The position numbers were made by a program, and so were the translations under genes. Below, piece after piece: positions 1 to 7,630 of a DNA stretch of 31,377 bases (positions are counted from its first letter, which is position 1; each line of letters opens with the position of its first letter). The notes beneath the pieces are model-generated. The model was not told the DNA's origin. It saw nothing but the letters and a program-made list of their open reading frames with translations, and did not search any database. Source of the DNA: a virus. The DNA lies in the IMG/VR virus record IMGVR_UViG_3300044533_001296, positions 1-31,377 of that record. The stretch is one strand, 5' to 3'.

Positions 1-472
1 CTGTGTCGACTGTAATGTCGTGACCTTGAATAGGATCTGTAAAATCCCCTACGTCTTCATCCTCTAAGATTGCTAACAAATCCATGTAGACTTGCTTGCC
101 GAATTCCCATAGCCTTACGCCTTTCTCTTCTTCGCCTCTTACGATGACTGGAACGAATACACGTAATTTTGGTTCTAGCTTCTTAGCAGTTTGCCAATTG
201 TCTCTTTCGTTAGACTTACGTAAGCCTTGTGCGAATTCAACGATTGGATCTTTTTCGCCGAAAGAAGTCGGAGAAATCATGGTCTTGTTGTTGATGCCGT
301 AGTGGAAAAATAATTCCTTGAATGGATTCGATTTGTTGTACACGGATGGTACAATACGAACTAAGTGTTTACCTACAGTAGGTTTCCAGATTGTTAAACT
401 GAAATCCTTTTTCTGTCCGCCTCTTGGATTTTGTAGGGAAGCGAGCCTAGACTTTAATTGGGAAATGTCCAT
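1..472 (-). CDS. 32: T4 gp32-like single-stranded DNA-binding protein (C-terminal part cut off by window edge)
   Basis: Reading from the ATG at 472 the frame stays open for 157 codons to the window edge, so only the N-terminal half is present. The sequence has the character of gp32 from T4-like cyanophages: a segment reading WKPTVGKHLVRIVPS near residues 29-43, PFKELFFHYGI near 50-60, and a conserved core around residues 107-130 ending in LWEFGKQVYM, which aligns with the KYRFGKKIW segment of T4 gp32. By family knowledge it coats single-stranded DNA during replication, recombination and repair. The 157 residues contain no cysteine, so the Cys ligands of the T4 gp32 zinc site are absent from the equivalent region. 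It lies downstream of the polymerase and an unknown gene, joining the structural block to replication genes. The family call is firm; the missing C-terminus, which in T4 binds partner proteins, cannot be judged. Confidence 0.9.
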   Translation of the reverse strand, partial: MDISQLKSRLASLQNPRGGQKKDFSLTIWKPTVGKHLVRIVPSVYNKSNPFKELFFHYGINNKTMISPTSFGEKDPIVEFAQGLRKSNERDNWQTAKKLEPKLRVFVPVIVRGEEEKGVRLWEFGKQVYMDLLAILEDEDVGDFTDPIQGHDITVDT

Positions 473-550
473 AACTGTTGTTTAATAATTTATTATATAG
501 CTAATATACTAAATAAATTCGAAAGAAAAAAATTTATTTTTCAGTGAGAG

Positions 551-979
551 CTATACGGCAACTATCTTGTGGATAGAGGTATTTAGCTTTCTTAGATCTT
601 CGCCTTGGGTCAATAGGATAGAGTTCCTATAGTCAGGCCAGTTCACCATAAACTTGCTGTCCAATACTCCATTATTCAAAGTTTTGATTAGGGTATTAAG
701 GGCGTTAATGGTGTATAGTGTGTTTGAGTCTTTCTTTCTGTGCAATAGAATAGTATTCGGTAGGATCTTGGTGTTAGGTCCTTCTATCTCGATGTTGTAT
801 GTGCACATGTACTCGTCAGACTCCGGGGAAGCCAATACGAATATCTTATTGTAAAGTATCTTGTATTCTTTATTTATTTCTTGCAACCTTTCGTCTAATA
901 ACTCTTTTTTAGCGAATGTGCAAAACAGCTTGTTCATAAGCGATTCTGGTGTTAATTCTAATGTGTTTGTTTCTGTCAT
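551..979 (-). CDS. Conserved-looking phage protein of unknown function, 142 aa
   Basis: I do not recognise this protein. It is a soluble, charged protein without signal peptide or membrane segment. The first 50 residues look helical (LMNKLFCTFAKKELLDERLQ), followed by a probable beta-rich middle with an ILLHRKK strand and a second helical part around residues 90-140. It lies between the polymerase gene and gp32, 30 nt after the polymerase stop, so a role in DNA metabolism is possible by position only. The start at 979 is preceded by AAGGTT and, 11 nt upstream, by the ATATTTAT element that precedes many genes here. The plus-strand reading frame at 654-854 is its shadow. Confidence 0.75.
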   Translation of the reverse strand: MTETNTLELTPESLMNKLFCTFAKKELLDERLQEINKEYKILYNKIFVLASPESDEYMCTYNIEIEGPNTKILPNTILLHRKKDSNTLYTINALNTLIKTLNNGVLDSKFMVNWPDYRNSILLTQGEDLRKLNTSIHKIVAV

Positions 980-990
980 AACCTTGTTTA

Positions 991-998
991 ATAAATAT
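991..998 (-). promoter_or_regulatory. ATATTTAT element before the 142-aa gene
   Basis: The coding strand reads ATATTTAT, ending 11 nt before the ATG at 979. It is one of nine copies placed the same way in this window; its role as a phage promoter core is an inference. Confidence 0.4.
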
Positions 999-1009
999 TT
1001 GTAATTAGT

Positions 1010-2311
1010 TTAGAATGCATAGCTGGTTCCATGTTTGTGTTTTACCTTCATTTTGCTTGTTTCCAATATAGTTTTGATCTCCTGTAGTGTCTTTTTGCCG
1101 TCCTTTTTGCTGAAATCAAATAGAAACGAGTCGTAAGTGATCAGAATTAGCTTGGTCTTGGCGCCTGTCGTTTTAAGATAGTTTTGAATCTCTTGTATCT
1201 TATAAATATTTTCTTTAGTCTCTAGGTTTTGCACCACGTAGTTAAACAGCTTGTACTTGGTCATTGAATTGTCCTTCTTGATTATTCTGCCAGTTGGTAA
1301 CTTGTAACCGCCTTGCTTACTGTATTGCTTCCACATCTCGTCTACGTAAGAACCCATTTGAGCGAAGAAGTCTACGTGTTTGTACTTTTTATCCACTCCA
1401 CCGTAAAGCTGTTTGAATGTAATAGTTTTTGACTCTTTGTACTCCTCTTCCGTAAGCTCCTCTTTGTTGAAATAGCTTTTACCAAGATATTCGTGAAAAG
1501 ACTCTTGTGGACATTCAAAATTTATAAGTTTAGCTATTAGCCTCAAGTGATATGCGTCGAAGTCAAATTCAACAAGAAAGTCATTAGAAGGTAAAAAGCA
1601 GCTTCTGAAATCGTTCTCTTTTGGAATGGCCAAGAAGTTAATGCCGTTAAACGAATTTGTTGGTCTTCCAGTTAAATTATATAAGTTGTAGCAAGAGTAC
1701 ATCCGCTCCCCTTTAATAGAATAGCTCTGATCGTGAATCTGGTACTTATCTGTCAAACACTTAACGTCTACCTTTATTGGATTCTCCTCGACTGATTTGT
1801 ACGCGTTAATGAAGTCCTCTTGAGTCTGTAGATCTGTTTCTAAACCGAAGTAGCCTTTAACGTAATCGTACAAACATTGGCACCTTTCGTAGTGCTTCGA
1901 TATAGGTATTAATTCGTTTGTGATGGGAAGCTGCCCATAACGTGAGTAAAAATCGTGGTGTAAATTAGTATCGCAATCGAACTGGTTAAATTCGTTTGTT
2001 TGATCCAGATTAACGAAATGTAGGTCTATAGCGTTAGGTAAATCTAAGAAGTAAGAGTGAAACTTCTTGTCTAATAGGTATACTTTTTTGTGGAGCTTTA
2101 AAAACTCTTGAACCATTTTAAAATCCAAGTAAAAGCTTTCAGAGTGTTTGAAAGGGAATATGTAACCCTTTTCACCATCGTTGTAATACAGTAAACTTGG
2201 GTACGTCAACTTCGGGTGAACTCTATCGTTGCCCGCTATTAGTTGTACGAAACACTCGTCTTTAATATCAAGGTTGCCGAATTGCGACAAACTTTCTACA
2301 ATGAAATACAT
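1010..2311 (-). CDS. Short, divergent family A (Pol I-like) DNA polymerase, 433 aa
   Basis: The C-terminal half carries the polymerase signatures of family A. TGR at 214-216 precedes the palm. Motif A is DFDAYHLRLIAKL at 250-262, matching DYSQIELRVLAHL of Pol I with the catalytic Asp as D250. Motif B is K295-TIT-F299-KQL-Y303-G, matching K758, F762 and Y766 of E. coli Pol I. NYVVQ at 357-361 matches the conserved Asn and Gln after motif B, and motif C is ITYDSFLF with D394. Differences from Pol I are His at the steric-gate position (E710), Tyr for R754, and Tyr-Asp-Ser for His-Asp-Glu. The roughly 200-residue N-terminal part shows no exonuclease motif I can recognise, and the whole is much shorter than the Klenow fragment. 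The gene lies at the end of the baseplate block, just upstream of gp32 in transcription order. T4 itself uses a family B polymerase. Polymerase ancestry is well supported; activity is not proven. Confidence 0.78.
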   Translation of the reverse strand: MYFIVESLSQFGNLDIKDECFVQLIAGNDRVHPKLTYPSLLYYNDGEKGYIFPFKHSESFYLDFKMVQEFLKLHKKVYLLDKKFHSYFLDLPNAIDLHFVNLDQTNEFNQFDCDTNLHHDFYSRYGQLPITNELIPISKHYERCQCLYDYVKGYFGLETDLQTQEDFINAYKSVEENPIKVDVKCLTDKYQIHDQSYSIKGERMYSCYNLYNLTGRPTNSFNGINFLAIPKENDFRSCFLPSNDFLVEFDFDAYHLRLIAKLINFECPQESFHEYLGKSYFNKEELTEEEYKESKTITFKQLYGGVDKKYKHVDFFAQMGSYVDEMWKQYSKQGGYKLPTGRIIKKDNSMTKYKLFNYVVQNLETKENIYKIQEIQNYLKTTGAKTKLILITYDSFLFDFSKKDGKKTLQEIKTILETSKMKVKHKHGTSYAF

Positions 2312-2365
2312 AACCTTTTAATTTGAACTAAATATAACCAATCCAATCGATTGTATTCAATTAAT

Positions 2366-2992
2366 CTATGTAGTGGGTCTTGAGAACTTTGCGTATTCAC
2401 CACCGATAAACTCTATAAGACCCAAGAAGTTTTTGCCGGCATCTTCCGTATTCTTTTTGTTTACTTCTATAATGCCTAATCGTATATCGTACTGAGAATA
2501 TCTTTTTGTGTTTAAATCTCCTGTAAGTTTCCAAAACATCTGTGTCACTAAATAAAATGACACATCGTATCTAACCGTTCCATTCACAAACTCGTTGTAC
2601 TCTTCGGGAGAAATTTCGATAACAAAACCTTTGCTGTTAATCTTCTTGATAAAATATCTAATAAAATAGCCTCTAGTATAATCGTCAACGGTGGGTTTTG
2701 GATAATAAGATATAGGTTCTAATGCTTGGGTTTTAGTAACGTTAGTTTGTCTTAAGAATTGGTTCTTTACTGAAGATGGTAAATTAGAAGCGTTTAGATA
2801 ATCTGAGTTACCGTAATCTTCAATTGTTTTTAATTCTTCGTTTGGTCCTACTATGGGATTAGGTCCACTATAGAATTTATTATCGTATGTTTGATAGTAG
2901 TCGCCAGAATAAGGAGCGCCATCTAATGAAAGACGATTTCCGGTTGTCTTCTGATCTGTTTTGACTCTAAATGATGGATAGTATTTTATCAT
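2366..2992 (-). CDS. Baseplate-region protein of unknown function, 208 aa
   Basis: This protein is rich in Tyr, Asn and Pro and has no membrane segment or signal peptide. The N-terminal 60 residues look extended (many Gly, Tyr and Pro), which is common in phage structural proteins that thread into larger assemblies. The C-terminal half (about 105-200) alternates hydrophobic and charged residues like a beta-rich domain. Its ATG overlaps the stop of the giant hub gene by four bases, so it is probably translated by coupling to the hub and may be a stoichiometric baseplate partner. I cannot assign it to a T4 baseplate gene from sequence alone. Confidence 0.7.
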   Translation of the reverse strand: MIKYYPSFRVKTDQKTTGNRLSLDGAPYSGDYYQTYDNKFYSGPNPIVGPNEELKTIEDYGNSDYLNASNLPSSVKNQFLRQTNVTKTQALEPISYYPKPTVDDYTRGYFIRYFIKKINSKGFVIEISPEEYNEFVNGTVRYDVSFYLVTQMFWKLTGDLNTKRYSQYDIRLGIIEVNKKNTEDAGKNFLGLIEFIGGEYAKFSRPTT

Positions 2993-5900
2993 ATTAATTT
3001 ACCTGTTGCGTCTAAGTAAGTAGATAATTTGCCCTCTTTTAAAGCGATGTGTAAGTGAGTATCCCATGTATAATCTGGTCTTGGAGGCTGGCCTACATAA
3101 CCTAATAAGTCTCCTTTTTTAACCGCACCTTTAGCTACAACTGAATCTAAGTGAGTATAAAACACCTGCGTTTTACCCCATAATGTGAATCTATATCCCC
3201 AAATATATGGAACTGTTTCATAGAAGTTTATATTTTCTACCTTGCCATCGAATAGAGCATATACTGGCGTGAAGGCCGGCACAAATAAATCCCACGCATT
3301 TGAGCTTTGCCATTGACCTTGTTGTGAAGCGTCTCTTGCTCCATGTGCTGGTAGAGATATTGAATTTCCAAGAGGTTTGCTAGCTCCAAAAAGAAACGAA
3401 GACGTAGAAGCTGCAGAGTTTTGCGCAATGCCGGTGCCTCTTGGAGTAGATCCTCCAGATCCGCCCTTTGGATCTATTGCATTATAAAGAGAACTGCCTT
3501 CGGGATTAAAAGCAGCTTGCTTTCCCTTTTGAAATTCAGTATTTAAACGTCTTCCTGCAAAATCAGCTCTTGTTTTTAAATATGTCATATTGGCTTTGAT
3601 GGCTGTAGTCCACTCATTGTTCTCTATTGTGTGAACGTTTCCAGTAACCATAAATCCAACTTTTTGTGAGCCTTTTGCAATGTTTGATTTTTCATCGGTC
3701 GATGTAGTTCTAACGTTGTATGTGTATGGAAGAAATTTTTCTGATATTGTAAAGCCCTGCATCATATTGAATCCTGAGATGCCATCCAATGTAAAGTTGA
3801 TGGATACCGGAATCATGGCTGCTGCTCTAGTCGGCGCGTCTAATTTGCTTACCGTAAGTTTTTCAATATAGTAGTTTGTTGCATGGCCAATATTTTCGGT
3901 AGACGGATTGTACGTACCGTAGAAATCTGTTACATTTTTATTGAATTTTAAAGCAGAAGATACTATAGCGTCAATATTTGCTTGATCTACTTTGGTTTTT
4001 CCATCTTTTTGTTTAGTTATATCAGAATTCTCTGTTCTGTTTGGAATATATCTATCGCTATAGTATTTGTTGATAAAACCGTAAGGAGTTCCATCTGTAG
4101 AATTAGCTGATTTTTTTTGTACGTCTGAGTTAGCACTGATTGCTAAAACATTTGCCATTTTTGAAGATATGTCAGTTCTTAAATCCAAACTTCTGGCTAT
4201 TGAATTTCTACCATATATTGGAATGTCGTAGTCTGAATTCTTGGGAACGATATCTTCGTCTGATAACCCAGGCACCAATTGATCGTCTATTATTTGAAGA
4301 CAATTAGAAGCATCGTCATAGGAAAATCTAAATATATTAAAATTACCCAAAGTTTTATTCATATCAGATAGTATCTGTTCTACGAAAGCTTTTAAAAATA
4401 CGCTATTGGTTTGATCTTGAGAAAAGAACTGCTTAATTATGTCAAAAAGATAATCTATATTAACCAACACATTCATGATCTTACCTCTATAAGCATCGAT
4501 TTCTTCTGCGCCTTTAAATCTAGGAATGTCTCCAGAAATAGTGTCTTTTTCAGGACTAAATAAAGCAGTTAATGCGTTGTTATTCTCTTTATTGCCTTTT
4601 ATGCTATTTCCCTCTAAAACATCTGTATAGAATAGCGTTTTATAGTCTTCAAGAGTTCCTTGAAAAGGAATCATAAAAGTCATACCGTTAGTGGTCATGT
4701 GACATGGATGACTCAAACAAAAATTAGTTTCAGGATTATAATCCATGTACATTAGAGGCGTTTTTTTTCCTTCTGTTTTTTCGTCGTACAAATTACAACA
4801 GTGATTCAATATGAACATTACTAGACCTAACTGAATGTATACAGGGTGTGCTAATCGACTACCTTCGTTAATGTCTTGATTCACGTCGTAAGGAAGCACG
4901 TAAGATTTTAATAACTTTTTATAGTCTACTTCTACCTCTTTTGGTATATCTCCTGTAATTTTATTTGAGAGTACAGCAGAGTTAAATCCATACTTTATAT
5001 TTTTTTCGAATGGATCGCTAGCGCTAAGACTATTGTTTATAATTTTATCTATATATGTTTTAAAGATTCCATCAGAAAATACAGGAACCGCAAATTCTTT
5101 TGCCGTTAAATCTACTTCTTTAACTTTTCTTTCTAAATCAATTTTTTTAGAGCTCGCATTAATTGCTTCTATTAAAGAATAAATTTGTATGCTTCTTAAA
5201 GTTGCTTCTAAAGAGGATTGATACTGTACTGCTGGTTTGGTTTGTTCGGTGCTAGTATTAGAAGCGGGATTCGTATTTTCTGGCCCAGCTTTAGCCGTAT
5301 CCTGGCTGGTTAAACTATCTCTATATTTTTCATATTCTCTTGTTGAAGCTTTTGCATTATAAATTTTTATGCTGTCTATTAAGCTTGTATCATTTAATCT
5401 TATAGAAACTTCAACATCAACAGTGGTTTCATCGCGATTTGACGTTTCTATTAAACTTCCGTCTGCTCGTCTTGTAGTCTTATTTTTCCAAGTTGTATAA
5501 GGCAGTTTGTAATAATATTTTAATTGTAATCCATAGTTTCCAGGTCCTGTCATTGATATGCCGATAGCTTCACCTTTGTCTTTATTTTTGCTAAGGTATC
5601 CTGGGTTATATACATCAGTACTTGTTTTAAATTCATTAGTTAAGAACGTATTGGCCTGTAAACCGTCAGGAAATTTTAAATTTGCCAAAGAAATTGAATA
5701 TCTAGAAAATGTTCCAACTAAATCTGTATCTTTTTTTTCTCCTGTAAAATAAGACACAATATCGTTTAAAATAGACTGCTGAGAGACTGAGTATGCTATT
5801 TCTTTGTTTGTATTTTTATTTATTGTAGGAATTTCTACGTCTATTGCAAAATTATAAGGAGTAAAATCTGAGTAATTTTTAGTTGTTAGGAAATTTGAAG

Positions 5901-7263
5901 GGGAAAAATATTGGGTTTGAATAGAATATTTATTCGGTGCTGTAGCAATGGCCAGCTTCACAGTTTCTACAGCTAATTTATTTAGCAAAGCTTTGCTTTT
6001 AAGATCGCTAGAAAAACCTACAGATTCTATAATTTTATTTAAATCTTCGTTACCATTTAAAATCACTCCAAATTTTTTAATATATAGTTTGTTATCGATA
6101 CTATTATTATAATAATAATCGTATTCATCTTTTTTATTATAATCTTTGCCTTTTCTATCTCTAGCGACTAGACTACTAGGAGCTGATGCATATCTGCTAA
6201 AAAATCTTTGAGTTACATTAGATAAATCGGTTTCTGCTGCTATGTTTTCGTCTTTTTTGTTATCACCTATTAAAAAATCTGAATAACTATCAAAAGCTTT
6301 AAGTTTTTCCTCTCTTTCTTTCTCTTTTGCTTTTTTTACTTTCGCGGCTTCTGCTGCTTGTTCTGCTTTTACTTTTTCATCTTGTTGTTTCTGTATGGTT
6401 CTATAAAGGCTATTTAATTGTTCTATTGTGGTTTTTAATGGCTGAGCTAAAGTTGCAGGTTGATTTATCTTTAGACTATCTGCTAAAGATCCAAGTCCAA
6501 CTAGCTTTAAAACGCAATCGTATCCGCCTTCTTGATTGTACGAGAAAGAGAAATTACTAACCATACCCAACATACCATCATAGTTGCCTTTGGACTCTCT
6601 TCTTTTTAAACCTAAATCAAGAGCTATCTGTTCTTTTGTTAAGTTATCTTTGAAAGGATCTAAACTAAATAATTCAGTAGCGCTTAAATTTGAAGATTCT
6701 GACTCGTAGTAGAAAGTGTTTCCCCATTCCAAAAACATTGTGTATCCCAACTTAAAATACAAAGCATCTATTACGTCCAACTGACTTTTGTCCCAAACTT
6801 TAAATTCTATTGTTGCGCCTCTAATAGATCCCAATCGACCTTGAGTTTCTATAACAACTCTGCTTAGTCCTGGCATTGGACGATAGCCAAAATCTCTAAC
6901 CTCTTGATCTCCTAATAAAGAGTAGGTTTCTTTAAAACCTTTTCTTAGTTCGTAGTTGGTTTTACCTCCTTGATTGTTGTACTTAGAAACTCCACCGTAT
7001 AGCACAAAGTTTTTCGATAAATCTTCTGGTTTGGTTAAGGTTAAGCCTGTTAATTCAGAAAAATATTTTGTATCTGATGGTTCGGTTATATTGATAGAAG
7101 ACACTAATCTAACCCAACCAGTTTTGTTTCCAAGATACTGTAGGTTTGCATTGTCTCTATTGGCTTGAGTTCCTTTTTTGCTTCTAGTTTGTAATTGTTC
7201 TAAAAGCCAAACAGGAATGTGTGTACCAATAACGTTAGATATTTTATTATCGTTTTGTGCCAT
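2989..7263 (-). CDS. Giant baseplate hub protein with C-terminal M23 peptidase-like domain, 1424 aa
   Basis: The length, position after the tape measure and LysM-like genes, and a cell-wall peptidase end point to the baseplate hub. The N-terminal third is beta-rich and includes an AMFLEWG-like hub segment near residue 170. A highly charged helical stretch near residues 290-325 (Lys, Glu and Ala) probably forms a coiled coil. The last 120 residues form an M23 (lysostaphin-like) fold: the metal-ligand Asp is D1325 in SNAWD, followed by TPVYALFDGKV, then YTHL with H1371, LLGYVG, and H1403-L-H1405. The first His of the usual HxGxD motif is Ser here; I recall subfamilies reading SNAVD at this place, so loss of activity is not certain. 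In T4 the needle protein gp5 carries a lysozyme instead. This protein would cut peptide cross-links in the host wall during entry. The gene starts one base after the LysM-like gene ends. Confidence 0.85.
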   Translation of the reverse strand: MAQNDNKISNVIGTHIPVWLLEQLQTRSKKGTQANRDNANLQYLGNKTGWVRLVSSINITEPSDTKYFSELTGLTLTKPEDLSKNFVLYGGVSKYNNQGGKTNYELRKGFKETYSLLGDQEVRDFGYRPMPGLSRVVIETQGRLGSIRGATIEFKVWDKSQLDVIDALYFKLGYTMFLEWGNTFYYESESSNLSATELFSLDPFKDNLTKEQIALDLGLKRRESKGNYDGMLGMVSNFSFSYNQEGGYDCVLKLVGLGSLADSLKINQPATLAQPLKTTIEQLNSLYRTIQKQQDEKVKAEQAAEAAKVKKAKEKEREEKLKAFDSYSDFLIGDNKKDENIAAETDLSNVTQRFFSRYASAPSSLVARDRKGKDYNKKDEYDYYYNNSIDNKLYIKKFGVILNGNEDLNKIIESVGFSSDLKSKALLNKLAVETVKLAIATAPNKYSIQTQYFSPSNFLTTKNYSDFTPYNFAIDVEIPTINKNTNKEIAYSVSQQSILNDIVSYFTGEKKDTDLVGTFSRYSISLANLKFPDGLQANTFLTNEFKTSTDVYNPGYLSKNKDKGEAIGISMTGPGNYGLQLKYYYKLPYTTWKNKTTRRADGSLIETSNRDETTVDVEVSIRLNDTSLIDSIKIYNAKASTREYEKYRDSLTSQDTAKAGPENTNPASNTSTEQTKPAVQYQSSLEATLRSIQIYSLIEAINASSKKIDLERKVKEVDLTAKEFAVPVFSDGIFKTYIDKIINNSLSASDPFEKNIKYGFNSAVLSNKITGDIPKEVEVDYKKLLKSYVLPYDVNQDINEGSRLAHPVYIQLGLVMFILNHCCNLYDEKTEGKKTPLMYMDYNPETNFCLSHPCHMTTNGMTFMIPFQGTLEDYKTLFYTDVLEGNSIKGNKENNNALTALFSPEKDTISGDIPRFKGAEEIDAYRGKIMNVLVNIDYLFDIIKQFFSQDQTNSVFLKAFVEQILSDMNKTLGNFNIFRFSYDDASNCLQIIDDQLVPGLSDEDIVPKNSDYDIPIYGRNSIARSLDLRTDISSKMANVLAISANSDVQKKSANSTDGTPYGFINKYYSDRYIPNRTENSDITKQKDGKTKVDQANIDAIVSSALKFNKNVTDFYGTYNPSTENIGHATNYYIEKLTVSKLDAPTRAAAMIPVSINFTLDGISGFNMMQGFTISEKFLPYTYNVRTTSTDEKSNIAKGSQKVGFMVTGNVHTIENNEWTTAIKANMTYLKTRADFAGRRLNTEFQKGKQAAFNPEGSSLYNAIDPKGGSGGSTPRGTGIAQNSAASTSSFLFGASKPLGNSISLPAHGARDASQQGQWQSSNAWDLFVPAFTPVYALFDGKVENINFYETVPYIWGYRFTLWGKTQVFYTHLDSVVAKGAVKKGDLLGYVGQPPRPDYTWDTHLHIALKEGKLSTYLDATGKLI

Positions 7264-7264
7264 A

Positions 7265-7576
7265 CTATCTTAATGAGTTAGCGTTTCTGTATTGATTAAC
7301 TACAGACTGAATATCTGAAGGAATTCTTAATTGAGCGCCTGGCGGTGGATACAGTGAATCTCCTGGTAAAGCGTTAGCCGATGCTATAATCCACCAAAAG
7401 CTAGTGTCTCCGTAAAAGTCGTAAGCCATTAAATCTAATCTATCTCCTAGTACTACTATCACATAAGTGTCCTCTTCTGAAACTGGAATTTCTGGATAAA
7501 CGTTGTTGACATAGTATTGGCTACCTGTTGCTTGGTATTTTATTATGTCTATATTTTGGTATCTGTTAAAGCTCAT
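7265..7576 (-). CDS. Small LysM-like baseplate protein (gp53 / tail protein X type), 103 aa
   Basis: Residues about 44-90 read as a phage LysM-like module: GDRLDLMAYDFYGDTSFWWIIASAN, then GDSLYPPPGAQLRIP. This pattern of 'D-L-A-x-x-F-Y-G-D, W-x-x-I-A-x-A-N, G-x-x-L-x-P-G-x-x-L-x-I-P' is typical of tail protein X of P2-like phages and of the LysM-like part of T4 gp53, both of which sit in the baseplate. It lies directly upstream of the giant hub gene (one-base gap), fitting a hub or wedge linker that is co-produced with it. The N-terminal 40 residues are Tyr-rich and extended. Family call is good; which of the two roles it plays is not clear. Confidence 0.75.
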   Translation of the reverse strand: MSFNRYQNIDIIKYQATGSQYYVNNVYPEIPVSEEDTYVIVVLGDRLDLMAYDFYGDTSFWWIIASANALPGDSLYPPPGAQLRIPSDIQSVVNQYRNANSLR

Positions 7577-7630
7577 ATTCTTATGTTATTGGTAAAGAAT
7601 CTCCCGATTTTTCTAAACCATTTCGTTTCA

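Noticed and set aside
500-545. A+T-only inverted sequence after the 142-aa gene as a terminator
   Set aside because: The possible stem has no G-C pairs of note and would be unstable; chance pairing in A+T-rich DNA is likely.
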